NCBI GenBank assembly: GCA_028819505.1
Contig: JAPPLH010000069.1
Location: 1 to 34,232, forward strand
From: Acidimicrobiaceae bacterium
GTDB taxonomy: Bacteria; Actinomycetota; Acidimicrobiia; Acidimicrobiales; Aldehydirespiratoraceae
DNA length: 34,232 nucleotides
Direction of reading: 5' to 3'
How positions within the stretch are numbered: position 1 is the stretch's first letter; each line of letters opens with the position of its first letter. Shown one piece after another: positions 5,758 through 15,329 of the stretch. Under the pieces are notes generated by a model, which was given only the letters and a program-made list of their open reading frames with translations, did no database searches and was not told the origin of the DNA. Position numbers and translations under genes: made by a program.

Positions 5758-8682
5758 CTAGAGGTCGGTGACCGTGGCGTGCATTCCTGACGTCTTGGCC
5801 TTTGTGTCTACATCCTCGGCCGCGTCGGGCGACATGGTGGCCTGCACCGATATCTGCATCCATGTGAGTGCGCCGTCTTCGACGCTGTTGCGGAGTGCGT
5901 CGAGCATGACGCGTACTGCGTCGCGGTTGTCGTCTCCAACGGCGAGGGTGGCGGACACCGCAACCTTCTTCTCCGTTGCTGTGGATGGACCGCCGCCTCC
6001 CCCGCCTGGCGTTGATGTGCCGCCGGGGTCGTCTTCGGGCTCGGTTGGCTCCTCAGCGACGGTGCGTTGGAGTCGCTGCGCGTCAGCCCCCAGATTGATC
6101 TGCGAGGCGCTGTGTGCCTCTCGGGGGTTCCCGTCGCTGTCGACGATGATCAGGTCGCCGGTGACGATTGCGTCCCAGATGGCGTTGCGGAGGTCTTGGT
6201 CGCCGTTCGGCAGCAGCGGCAGCCGCGGGAGCTGCCAGAAATGGTTGCGCAGTTCAGGGAGCGGTTTGCCGTAGTCGCGGTCTTGGAGGTTGTGGAGCAG
6301 CGCCGTGGCGCCGAACTGGCCGACGCCCAAGGCCTTGTCGTGCGCCTCCAGCACCTTCCATACATGTGATCCGTCGAGCGCCGTCTCGAGGTCGCCTTCG
6401 AATCGGTGATCGTCCCAGGCTCTCTGCCCGCCGCCGATGTCGGCGAGCCATACCACATGCTGGTAGGCGGCTCGGACCTGCTTGGTGAAGTTCTTGGCGG
6501 CTCGATCGAGTTCCTCGGCGGCCTGCGACGCGAGGTCAGGGTCGTTCTTGACAGCCTCTCTTGATGAGACGCGGGCGGCCGCGAGGTATTCGCCGGCCGC
6601 GATGATGGCGTTGCGGCGACGCTGGGTGTTGACGACAGAGAACACCGCGGAGGACGCCCAGTTGACGGCGAGTTTGTGGTTGCCGAGTCCCATCGCGGCT
6701 CTTATCGCGTCGCGTGTGGCGCTGTCGACGCCGTTGAGCAGCGTGAACACGCGGGGGTCGAGAACCACGAGCCGGTTCTTGCGGGCATCGTCTATCGACG
6801 CGGCCGAGATGGTCGTGAGCGGTGAGGCGTCATCCTCAGGCCGCTCGACGAACAGCGCCACGGTGAAGGGGCCGGTGGTGATCAGTTCCTCGCTGCGCCG
6901 ACACAGCTCGTCCTCTCGTTCCTGGTCGGAGATTGCGTTCCTGGCGTCTCGCAGGAACATGCCGAATGTCCTCTTGGTCGATAGGTACAGGCGAGGCGGC
7001 TGGCCGCCCTTGCCGGGGATCAGCTCGAGTGAGGCGAGGCCGCGCTGGGAGTCCTTGAGCGCTTCGAGTGCCACCTCGGCGTCGCCGTGCCCGTAGGAGA
7101 GGTCGGCTATGTGGCTGGCGGCGAGCACCTCCGGCACGGAGCCGCCCTGTCCGCCTTGGGGCCGGTCGCTGATCGAGTACAGCAGGGCTGCGGTGGCGGC
7201 CCGCTCAGCGGCGCGCGGATTGACGGCTCTGGAGGGGTCGCGGTCCGCGGCGAGGTCGATGGCGCGGGCGTTGCCGCTGGCGTCGTCTTCGTCGACGATG
7301 TCGGTGGCGATGACCTGCCGGTAGTTCTGGGTCGTTGTGGCGTCGATGATGAGGCCGGAGTCGAGCAGCGCTTCGCGCACGTCGGCGTCGGACAGCACGA
7401 CATCGCCGGGTCCGATGAGAAGCGGTGCCCAGTCCGCGTCGCCGAGCCGATCGGGGCTGTTCTGGGCGTCTTCGACGGAGAGCCCGGCTGCTTCGGCGAG
7501 GCGACGCAGGTGGGCGTACACGGTCGAGGCGAACACGCGGATGGTAGATCGGACGCGCTGGAAGCCGGCCACCTGTGACCATTCCTGCTCAGCGAGGTGC
7601 ATGAGCGCCGGATGGAACGGATAGCTGCGCTCCACCTGCGCGGCGTAATCGTCGGCATCGAACCACTTGAGCCGGCTGAAGACCTCCTTGTTCCAGCGGT
7701 GGTCTTGCATCGCCGCAGTGAAGGCTTCTGTTGTGGCCGCGATCGTTGCGGGTTGCGCCGTGGTTCGGAACAGGCGCCTTCGGATGATGTTGGCGAAGTC
7801 GTTGGGCGAGGTGACGGCATCGGTGGTGACCTCGCCTCGGGCAGCCTCAGCTTCGAGTTCCTCGCGGCACTGCTGGCCGAACGGTGACAGCGCGATGGGG
7901 TCCTTGTCGGAGTCGATCATCACCATGACTGCGACGCAGTGCGGGACTTCGTTGGTGTGGCGCATCATGTCTACGAGGAACGAGTGGTCGTTGACGGCGC
8001 GTTCTACCGGTCCAGCAGCGGTGGAGTTGCGGACGTAGTGCATCACCTCGTCAAAGAGCACCAGCACGGGCCGCCCCACGCTTCGAAGTACGTCGGTGTA
8101 GCTGATGTTGTCCTTCTTGGCGGCGACCCATTTGTCGTGGTCGCCTTGGTAGAGCCGGAACAGGAACCGCTCCCGCAGAGTCTCAGACCCGCCGAACACC
8201 TCCGGGTCGGTTCCCTCGGGGTCCATCTGGTCGCCGGGCAAAGCCACCACGACCGGGGCGCCGAGGCCGGAGGCGACTGTGCCGCTTCCGACCAGCTTGT
8301 CGGCCTCGTCCATGATGCGGGCTCCGATGTCGGTGCCAGCGAAACCAGCCGGGTCCGTCGCCATGTGCCAGAGAGCGACGAGGGCGTGCGACTTGCCGCC
8401 GCCCATACCTTGATCGAACCGCCACACAGGTCTCGCGGAGGCGGCCTGCCCGCCGCTGCCGCCGAGGCGCACGGCGATGTCGGCGGCGATACGGAGCAGG
8501 CTCGGCGACGGGTGGGTGATCTCACCGAAATAGTCAACTGAGCGATACAGCGGGTAGTTGCCGGCCGACCCGTATGCGACTCCTCGCAGGCTCATCTGGA
8601 TGTCGCTCACCGTTCCCGAGGCCTCCACGAGCTCATCCCGGAGCCGGAGTTCGTCCCACCACGGTGTCGGCTGCGTCGTCAT
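5758..8682 (-). CDS. DUF499 ATPase of Hma-like defence operon
   Basis: The protein is 974 aa, a large AAA-type ATPase of the DUF499 family. Walker A is GMGGGKSH at residues 92-99. Walker B is LVLFDEV at about 207-213, followed by MHYVRN. The C terminus has a Gly/Pro/Glu linker (about residues 880-905) before a short final domain. DUF499 proteins accompany DUF1156 methylases and SNF2-type helicases in defence islands. The ATG at 8682 overlaps the methylase stop (ATGA), so translation is coupled and it is the last gene of the operon. Its role in the system is not established; NTP-driven assembly or translocation on DNA is an inference. Only a truncated IS lies downstream. Confidence 0.85.
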   Translation of the reverse strand: MTTQPTPWWDELRLRDELVEASGTVSDIQMSLRGVAYGSAGNYPLYRSVDYFGEITHPSPSLLRIAADIAVRLGGSGGQAASARPVWRFDQGMGGGKSHALVALWHMATDPAGFAGTDIGARIMDEADKLVGSGTVASGLGAPVVVALPGDQMDPEGTDPEVFGGSETLRERFLFRLYQGDHDKWVAAKKDNISYTDVLRSVGRPVLVLFDEVMHYVRNSTAAGPVERAVNDHSFLVDMMRHTNEVPHCVAVMVMIDSDKDPIALSPFGQQCREELEAEAARGEVTTDAVTSPNDFANIIRRRLFRTTAQPATIAATTEAFTAAMQDHRWNKEVFSRLKWFDADDYAAQVERSYPFHPALMHLAEQEWSQVAGFQRVRSTIRVFASTVYAHLRRLAEAAGLSVEDAQNSPDRLGDADWAPLLIGPGDVVLSDADVREALLDSGLIIDATTTQNYRQVIATDIVDEDDASGNARAIDLAADRDPSRAVNPRAAERAATAALLYSISDRPQGGQGGSVPEVLAASHIADLSYGHGDAEVALEALKDSQRGLASLELIPGKGGQPPRLYLSTKRTFGMFLRDARNAISDQEREDELCRRSEELITTGPFTVALFVERPEDDASPLTTISAASIDDARKNRLVVLDPRVFTLLNGVDSATRDAIRAAMGLGNHKLAVNWASSAVFSVVNTQRRRNAIIAAGEYLAAARVSSREAVKNDPDLASQAAEELDRAAKNFTKQVRAAYQHVVWLADIGGGQRAWDDHRFEGDLETALDGSHVWKVLEAHDKALGVGQFGATALLHNLQDRDYGKPLPELRNHFWQLPRLPLLPNGDQDLRNAIWDAIVTGDLIIVDSDGNPREAHSASQINLGADAQRLQRTVAEEPTEPEDDPGGTSTPGGGGGGPSTATEKKVAVSATLAVGDDNRDAVRVMLDALRNSVEDGALTWMQISVQATMSPDAAEDVDTKAKTSGMHATVTDL

Positions 8683-11471
8683 GGTTGTGCTCCCTGATCG
8701 AAGATCGACGGCTGATATCCTGCCTCATCTGCGCGGCGTTGCTCGGCCGCTCTGACCGCTTCGACATTGGCTGCGGCGCTGGATACGGCTTTGCGGCTGC
8801 GTGTCAGCCATGTGAACACTTCGCCGTCGGTGTCGGCTTCGGCGAGATGACGGCCCAGCTCGGCGACCGCGGACCAGAGGTACTCGTCGTCGGCCCGTCC
8901 CGACACGTCCAGCACCTCTGCGGCCTCAGCGACGCTCTTTCCGGCTCGGGCGAGCGCGAACGCCACGTCGATGATGGATGTGTCGCGGTCGACCACTGTC
9001 TCGGCCTCTGCTCCAAAGGCGAGACGGACGCCTTTGCTGACTCTGGTGGTGATGCCGTCAAGATCGAGCTCGGTGCCGGCCAGCGCCTGCGCGGTGAGCC
9101 GCTGCCAGCGCTCCTGGGCGGCGTCGGAGACGTCGCGGCGGTGCTGGCGGACCCACGACAGCGCGAAACGCGTTCTCGCGTCGAAGGTCCCCAACGGCAA
9201 ATCGTCGATACGGATGTCGGCCGCGTCCTCGACAGCCTGGCGGGCGATCAGCAAGAACTTCTCGGGGTCCTCAGGCTTAGCCTTGCTGTTGAGGATCTTG
9301 CGCCACCGGCCGACTATCTCCATCGCTGGCCCGTATGCAGCCATCTGCTGGTCCGGTAGAGCCAAACCGGCCTGCTCCCACAGCGGGATCCGTCGAGCGA
9401 CCTCCTTGCAGACGGCTGCGGCGACTTCGTTGCTTCGCCCGTCGGGACGGTGTGCTGGCGCGGCGCGGCATGCGAGAGTCATGGTGGTGACGATGTTCGC
9501 AGAGCCAGCCCCGCCGCCCGTTTCTGTAAGGGCGGGCCATGTGCCTGTGAGCACGAGGCCTGCGTCGCTGATTATCGCCAGAAGGCCGCGCCACACCTCG
9601 GGGTCGTTGTGGCCGAACACGATGGTTACGACACCATCATTGGTAGTCACCCGGCGGGCCTCAGCCAGAGCCGCCGTCAGCATCTCGTCGTAGTGAGCGC
9701 GGTCTCTATGGTCACCGACAGAGGTCCCGCCACGCTTGACGATGATCTCCTCAGCCTTCTCTTGAACTCCCGCTGGATGAGCTGTAATGGCGAACGCTGG
9801 ATGCGTCGAATGAAGAGCACGCTTAAGCCAGACGTAGAACAAATCCGAGGCGTCGGTGTAATCGATCATCGCGTTGTATGGCGGATCAGTCACAACCGCA
9901 TCGATCGACTCAGACCTCAAGGGCACTGCCAGGGCGGAACCCCGTTCAACGCGTGCGGCGACGCCGTCCGGGCGTTCTAGCTGCTTGCGTAGCGAGGCGG
10001 GCAAGTCTTTCGCAACTGATCTCCATGTCCCCGGGCCGTCGCCGCATCCTGTTTCGAAGTAGTCGTAGGAAAAGGAGATGCTCGCCTCATTGAACAAATG
10101 GTCTACTTGTACGCGATTCGATGTCTTGTGACGATGTGCCCGAAGTGTGGCGCCGCGCGTTGAGCAACGTATTCTCCGAACAAAGACCGCGGCCGCGTAG
10201 CCCGTCAAGGCTGATGCGTACTCGGGTGACAAGTCCGCTCCCGTGATCTCGCTCCCGATTGAAGCGATGGCACGTCCGAGTCGAACGAGACCCAGTGTCT
10301 GCCTGTCGTTACACAGAGTTCCATATGTTCGATAGCCGTACTTCGAGGGGCGCACGGTGTCGTTGTTCCCGAGCGGAATCGGCTCTGAGGGCACCGCTGG
10401 CAGACTTGGAGCAAAATCCGATTCTCCGACGAGGGCCTTGCTTGCCTTGGCTACACCGCGATGCTCGTCCGCCGTAGGGGTACGGAATACCTTGCCAACG
10501 TCTTCGTCGAGATCGGCGACTACGAGCAGCCGATCCTCAGCGAGTCCTTCGTTCATGAGCCTGGTGTGCACCTCTAACGGGTGGACATGCTGACAGTTCG
10601 GATACGGGCAAACGGCCGACTTGCCGCGTCGGCCAGAAGCCGTCACAAGCGTCGGCTTGGAGTTTGGCGGGCCGTCATGAACAATCACCGCGAACGTCCC
10701 ATCCTCCGGCTGGGCGGTGATGCGGTAGGACTGTCCCGGGTCGTTCTTCTTCGGTAGTGGATGACGTAGAACGAGGGATCCTGAGATAGGAAACCGGTTG
10801 CCGCATTCCTGGCATGGAAGCGTGACAGCCCACAGGTACCCCCATGGCCGCTTGCCGTCGACCTCGGGGTAGAAGTCGTGCATCGCTGCCTCGTAACGGT
10901 CGCCTACGACATCAAGCACCGTCTCGACATCGCGGAGCAGCCGTTGGGAGCCAAGGATTTCAAGGTCGAGCCGGTCGTGGTCGAAGTCAGCTACACCGAA
11001 TGGTAGGGGAGGCTCATTGTCCCACTGTCGCAGCGGGTAGTCGGCTAGGAGCCTGCCGGCAAGACTCGCGACCGGCGAGTAGTCGATGCCAGTTGCGCCT
11101 ACAGCAAGTCGGGCGGCTTCTAGGGGGATCATCGCCCGGCCGGAGAACGGGTCGAGCATGGCGGCGCCGTCGGGGTAGTGCTTGTTCAGCTCGGTGACGA
11201 GAGCGTCGTGGGCTGCGTCTCGACCGTCGGGGTCGCCCGGGTCGGGGAACGCGGAGCGGACGAGCTCTTGGAGGCGGAGCTGTTCCTGGGGGTCTTCAGG
11301 CCAGGGGAGCAGGCTGGTGACCACCGCTGCCTTTGCTTGGGCGAGGGGCCGTTTGGCGAACCAGGTGAACAGGTTGGCTTCGCTGTTGCCGGAGCCCCAG
11401 CCGCTCGCGGAGTTGGCGGACACCTCTTCGCATGGGAACCAGCGCTCGATCATGCGCGGCCTGGTGGTCAT
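8679..11471 (-). CDS. DUF1156 DNA methyltransferase of Hma-like operon
   Basis: The protein is 930 aa from the ATG at 11471, which overlaps the helicase stop by ATGA; the longer frame upstream runs inside the helicase gene and is discarded. The N terminus (MIERWFPCEEVSANSA) is typical of DUF1156. The SAM-binding motif is LDPFSGRAMIPLEAARLG-like at residues 106-124, and the catalytic motif DPPYNAM is at 529-535, as in N6-adenine or N4-cytosine methylases. Two CxxC-like pairs (CQEC near 220, CPYPNC near 288-293) suggest a zinc ribbon inserted between the motifs. By analogy with DISARM and BREX, it should mark host DNA so the helicase part can tell self from phage. The recognition sequence cannot be read from the gene. 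The long C-terminal part (about residues 700-930) is helical and of unknown function. Confidence 0.88.
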   Translation of the reverse strand: MTTRPRMIERWFPCEEVSANSASGWGSGNSEANLFTWFAKRPLAQAKAAVVTSLLPWPEDPQEQLRLQELVRSAFPDPGDPDGRDAAHDALVTELNKHYPDGAAMLDPFSGRAMIPLEAARLAVGATGIDYSPVASLAGRLLADYPLRQWDNEPPLPFGVADFDHDRLDLEILGSQRLLRDVETVLDVVGDRYEAAMHDFYPEVDGKRPWGYLWAVTLPCQECGNRFPISGSLVLRHPLPKKNDPGQSYRITAQPEDGTFAVIVHDGPPNSKPTLVTASGRRGKSAVCPYPNCQHVHPLEVHTRLMNEGLAEDRLLVVADLDEDVGKVFRTPTADEHRGVAKASKALVGESDFAPSLPAVPSEPIPLGNNDTVRPSKYGYRTYGTLCNDRQTLGLVRLGRAIASIGSEITGADLSPEYASALTGYAAAVFVRRIRCSTRGATLRAHRHKTSNRVQVDHLFNEASISFSYDYFETGCGDGPGTWRSVAKDLPASLRKQLERPDGVAARVERGSALAVPLRSESIDAVVTDPPYNAMIDYTDASDLFYVWLKRALHSTHPAFAITAHPAGVQEKAEEIIVKRGGTSVGDHRDRAHYDEMLTAALAEARRVTTNDGVVTIVFGHNDPEVWRGLLAIISDAGLVLTGTWPALTETGGGAGSANIVTTMTLACRAAPAHRPDGRSNEVAAAVCKEVARRIPLWEQAGLALPDQQMAAYGPAMEIVGRWRKILNSKAKPEDPEKFLLIARQAVEDAADIRIDDLPLGTFDARTRFALSWVRQHRRDVSDAAQERWQRLTAQALAGTELDLDGITTRVSKGVRLAFGAEAETVVDRDTSIIDVAFALARAGKSVAEAAEVLDVSGRADDEYLWSAVAELGRHLAEADTDGEVFTWLTRSRKAVSSAAANVEAVRAAEQRRADEAGYQPSIFDQGAQP

Positions 11472-14400
11472 GTTGAGCTCTCTTGGGCGGCAGTGAGGTC
11501 GGATCCCTTGATGCGCAGGACGGGAACGTCTCTGGCGGTGCCGGCGAAGACAGCGGCCGGGTCGGGCCAGGCGTCGAAGAGCTTGCCGGTGCCGTCGGCG
11601 CAGTGGTCTATGACATAGAGCCAGTAGTCCGAGCCGTGGATGCCTGCTGTCGCCAGTTCGGCGCCGGTGACCTCGATGCCCGATGACGCCGCGGAGCCCT
11701 TGATGCCTTTGACCTCCACGGCCCGGAACCTGGAGCCTTTGGTTGCTTTGAGGTCGTAGCCCAGCTTCTCGGTGTGGACGTCGGCCACCGCCCATCCCTG
11801 GCTGTTCAGCAGCGATGTGACGTGGCGCATGGCGACGATCTCAGAGTCGGCGTCCTCGCCGGCGACGTCGGGGGCGGCGGTTGCGGTGACATGCGCCCAG
11901 CCGACCAGCTCGACGGCGCCCGTCTCGAAATCGACCGACGCCTCCAGTTCCTGTACCCGTTCGCCGATGGCTTGGGCGACGCGTTTGCGGGCTGCGGTGC
12001 GGTTCTGGGCGTTGTCGATGTCGTCGGTGAGGTCGTTGGGGAGTTTCTGGAGTTGGACACGGGCGTGGTCCAGCCAGGCTGCGAGTTCGCCTCGCCGCTG
12101 TGTTTCATCGTTGCCGGCGGCGTGTCGGGCTTGGGCTTCGGCGTTGGTCAGCTCCGCGGGATGCGGAGCCCGAGGACACGGCGACTCTGGAGCTTCGAGG
12201 TTGGCGAGGGTCTCCCAAGGAACGACTCGGGTACCTGCGGCGTCCACCTTGATCAGATACGACCACCGGGTGTGGTGACGCCACGCATGAGGCTGTGTGA
12301 GCGTTCGCCCTTGGCGCACCGACACTGTGAAGCAGTAGAGCCGGTAGTCGGTGATCGAGGTCGGGTCGTGCAGCGCGCCGCCCTGGTGCAACTCGGGATG
12401 CAGATGCCGGGCGGCCGCGGCCACGACGTCTCGGAAGGCCTTGTCGTTGGGTCCGAGCGGCACGGCTCGTTCCGCCGCTATCGCTCCTTGTCGGACGGCT
12501 GCTCGTTTGGCGCTGCCACTGGTGGCTATCAGCGTTGCGCTCGTCGTGCCGATGGGCAGGGGCTCTAGGGCAGCGGGCCTGATGTGCCACAGGCCGTCGT
12601 CGGCCACAGTGGAGCGGGCCAGGTAGATCAGTCCGGCGTGGTCGAGGCGGGCCAGGTACCGCTCGACGATGTGGGGGTTGATCTTGTCGAGGCGCTGCTG
12701 GTTGATCCCGGTGATGGCGCGGCCGACGTCGACAGGCGCTGCGAGGGCTTGGTCGTCTCGGTTGATGCTGTCGTGGATCTGGCGGATGCGTTCCTTGGTG
12801 ATGGCCCGAACCGCCGACGTGACCGCCGTCTGGTCCGCGCCGGGCTGGTAGAGCGTCGAGAGGAAGTCCTCGAGCCCGTTGACGCCCGCCGTCTCCGACA
12901 GCAGCCGCTCCCCCACCAGAGCCAGGCTGTCGAACATCTTGCCGTCGAGTTCGTTGGCGGCCGCCACGAGATTGTTGAGCAGCGTCGCGTGGGCGTCGCC
13001 TTCGCGGGTCTCCACAGCTATGAGGTTGTAGAGGTCCACATCCCTGGCCTGTCCCACTCGGTGGATGCGGCCGAGTCGCTGCTCCAAGGTCACCAGCGAC
13101 CACGGCACGTCCCAGTTCACCAGCACCCGCGACGACTGCAGGTCGATTCCTTCGTTGCCGGCGTCGGTGGAGACGATCACCTGGAACTCGCCGGCGATGA
13201 AGCGGGCCCGGATCTCTTCTCGTTCGGGATGTGTCTGCCTGCCCGAGTACATCTCGGTCTTGTAGCCGGCGTCTCGGAACCGCCGGGCTAGCCAGTCCGC
13301 GGTGTCGGCGTATTCGGTGAACACGACGAGCTGCTCGTCGCCTCCAGGCGTGACGCCGTTGGGTGACAGCGCCTCGTCTTGGAGTCGCGGCCACTTCGAG
13401 ATAGGAGCCTGCGGCTTGGCCAGTTCGAGGTCGATCAGGGCTACGAGCTCGGTGATGTCTCGTCGTTCGGCGCGGGAGGAGCCTGATACGAGGTGTGCGA
13501 TCTCGATCAGCTCGCGTTCGTCGGCGTCTTCCTCGGTGATGCCCTGTGTCTCATCGGGATGCACCGGTGTGCCCATGTTGACCGTTCGGCGCTGCAGCGT
13601 CTCGCGCAGCGCGTGCAGCGACGACGCGGCGCGCTTGCCGTACACCATTCGGCCCAGCCCCACGGCGCTTGTGGGGAAGTAGGTGTCGACGAGGTGCAGC
13701 GCCTGGTCGTAGATGACCTTCTCCTGCAGGCTGAGCGGAACCGAGATGTTGTGAGCCGTGCGCTTCTTGAACAGTGGCGTCTTGCCGTCGATGTTGACGA
13801 GCCCCTCCTTCATGCGCCGCAGGAAGTGCACCGACCCCGGACGCAGCCGCCTCAGGAGTCCGTCATCCTGGGGCTGGGCGGGCAGAGGGAACACCTTCGG
13901 GTCGGTGAGATGCATCAGCGACCTGAACAGCCACTCCGACCCGCGGTGCGGTGTCGCCGTCATCAGAAGCGCCCTCGGTGCCTTGGCCACGGTTGTGAGC
14001 CCCACCTGAAACAGCGTCGACGCCGTGGGGGTCAGCCGGTGCGCCTCATCTGCGATGACCAGGTCCCATGCCGCAGCGTCGGGATCGATCGCCTCCCGAA
14101 CCTGCGGATTGACCGACGCGAGGTGCAACGACACGATCCACAGCGGATGCCGGCTCGTCTCAAGGGCGTGCTCACGGATCGTGTCGGCGGTGATTCGCCG
14201 CAGCTCGCGCCCGAAGAACCGGGAGAAGTCCTCCTGCCATTTGCCGACCAGATGGGCTGGGCACACGATGAGCGCCCGGTTCACGATCCCGAGCCGGCTG
14301 GCTTCGGTGAGGTACAGGCCGGCCATGATCGTCTTGCCGGTGCCGGGCTCGTCAGCAAGTAGGAAGCGCAGCATCGGCTGCGGGAGCATGGCCCCATAGA

Positions 14401-14713
14401 CCGCAGCGTGCTGATGCAGATAGGGCTCCAACGGCGCCGACCCCAACGCAGTCCCCGAGACGCTCTCTGCGGCTTGGGACATCCACTGGCTCCATAACGC
14501 GGCCAGCGTCCGGTTGGGGTCCGCAGCGCCGTCAGCCACCAACTCAACCACGTCGCTCAGTTGTGCCGCGGTTAGCTCGACCCGACGGGGCGGCTTGTCG
14601 CCGTCGAGCACATACAGGTTGACTCCGCCGTCGCCGCTCGGCTGTCTCATGTCGACTGTGACGAAGGTGTCCTCGCCCGGCAGGCGGACTTGGTCACCCG
14701 GCTTGAGGCTCAT
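11468..14713 (-). CDS. SNF2-like helicase with DUF3883 domain (DrmD/Hma helicase type)
   Basis: The protein is 1081 aa from the ATG at 14713. The open frame continues to 14881, but the extra N terminus (SRLQLLPIGEVLWPHH...) is unlike the family. Helicase motifs are in order: DEPGTGKT at 121-128, DEAH at 222-225, TATPHRGS, then in the second RecA domain STDAGNEGIDLQ and EQRLGRIHRVGQ. This order is that of SNF2-type translocases of DISARM class 1 (DrmD) and related systems. The last about 110 residues form a DUF3883-like domain with GYDLKAT and RAVEVKGIKG. The D-(x)n-ExK arrangement resembles a PD-(D/E)xK nuclease fold, but nuclease activity is inferred. First gene of the operon; its promoter must lie in 14714-15300. 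Confidence 0.88.
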   Translation of the reverse strand: MSLKPGDQVRLPGEDTFVTVDMRQPSGDGGVNLYVLDGDKPPRRVELTAAQLSDVVELVADGAADPNRTLAALWSQWMSQAAESVSGTALGSAPLEPYLHQHAAVYGAMLPQPMLRFLLADEPGTGKTIMAGLYLTEASRLGIVNRALIVCPAHLVGKWQEDFSRFFGRELRRITADTIREHALETSRHPLWIVSLHLASVNPQVREAIDPDAAAWDLVIADEAHRLTPTASTLFQVGLTTVAKAPRALLMTATPHRGSEWLFRSLMHLTDPKVFPLPAQPQDDGLLRRLRPGSVHFLRRMKEGLVNIDGKTPLFKKRTAHNISVPLSLQEKVIYDQALHLVDTYFPTSAVGLGRMVYGKRAASSLHALRETLQRRTVNMGTPVHPDETQGITEEDADERELIEIAHLVSGSSRAERRDITELVALIDLELAKPQAPISKWPRLQDEALSPNGVTPGGDEQLVVFTEYADTADWLARRFRDAGYKTEMYSGRQTHPEREEIRARFIAGEFQVIVSTDAGNEGIDLQSSRVLVNWDVPWSLVTLEQRLGRIHRVGQARDVDLYNLIAVETREGDAHATLLNNLVAAANELDGKMFDSLALVGERLLSETAGVNGLEDFLSTLYQPGADQTAVTSAVRAITKERIRQIHDSINRDDQALAAPVDVGRAITGINQQRLDKINPHIVERYLARLDHAGLIYLARSTVADDGLWHIRPAALEPLPIGTTSATLIATSGSAKRAAVRQGAIAAERAVPLGPNDKAFRDVVAAAARHLHPELHQGGALHDPTSITDYRLYCFTVSVRQGRTLTQPHAWRHHTRWSYLIKVDAAGTRVVPWETLANLEAPESPCPRAPHPAELTNAEAQARHAAGNDETQRRGELAAWLDHARVQLQKLPNDLTDDIDNAQNRTAARKRVAQAIGERVQELEASVDFETGAVELVGWAHVTATAAPDVAGEDADSEIVAMRHVTSLLNSQGWAVADVHTEKLGYDLKATKGSRFRAVEVKGIKGSAASSGIEVTGAELATAGIHGSDYWLYVIDHCADGTGKLFDAWPDPAAVFAGTARDVPVLRIKGSDLTAAQESST

Positions 14714-15329
14714 CCGCTTCACTACCTTGCCGTCACCGGCGCGAAAGCGCCACGGCGAGCCCGAGTTGTTGCAGTGATGGGGCCACAGGACTTCTCCAAT
14801 GGGTAGGAGTTGTAGGCGAGACACAGTACATGCACCGCTCCGAGCAGCCCGAACAGCGACCGATGGTGTTGGCCGACCCAAGCGCAGACACGCGACAGGT
14901 CCACGGGCACACCGGCGACCAGACCCGCTGGCGCTTAGCGGCGAACGGGTGTTCGTGCTTACGCGGTTTCGGGATCTACAGCGGCGTCACCAATGCCCGT
15001 ACCCCGCAGGCAGCCGCCCGGCACAGGAGCGTGCCGCGGTCCCCGCACCGCGAGGCGCACACCGATGGAACCATCCCAGCCGCTAACCACTGCCGGCAGC
15101 GGCCCGGCGTGGGGGGCCGCAGATGACGGTGGGCGCAACTGGTGGAGTCGCTGCGCTGCGAAGTGCGGGGCCTTCACAGGTCCGGGGTGTGGGTGACCGG
15201 TGAGATCTCCGGCATCGCCCGCCCCAGCAGCGGCAATATGTTGTTGCTCGGGGTCAACCTGGGGGACAAGCCTAGCAGTCTAGTTACAAATAATGGCCTT
15301 TGACCTGGTATTATATCCGAATAGATCGG
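14714..15329. other. Intergenic right end of the island
   Basis: This 616-bp stretch separates the helicase gene from tRNA-Asn. No intact gene is recognised; the small open frames here have no family resemblance except the possible exonuclease VII fragment at 15127-15303. The last about 60 bases before the tRNA are AT-rich (TAGTTACAAATAATGG, TATTATATCCG). Two opposite transcription units end or start here, so the helicase-operon promoter is expected inside, but no convincing -35/-10 pair was fixed. Confidence 0.5.
15127..15303 (+). pseudogene. Possible fragment of exonuclease VII large subunit (XseA OB-fold)
   Basis: This 58-codon frame follows a stop at 15124-15126 and ends at TGA 15301-15303. 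It contains GVWVTGEISGIARPSSGN. That closely resembles the nucleic-acid-binding OB-fold segment of XseA (general pattern VWV.GEIS...RPSSGH.YF). After that point the resemblance ends (MLLLGVNLGDKPSS), so it would be a short broken fragment carried at the island end. It has no good start codon. The alternative is chance similarity. Confidence 0.3.

Noticed and set aside
5758-14713. DISARM or BREX system
   Set aside because: The helicase and methylase resemble DISARM class 1 parts, but DrmA, DrmB and DrmC are absent, as are PglZ and BrxC; DUF499 fits the Hma-type layout better.
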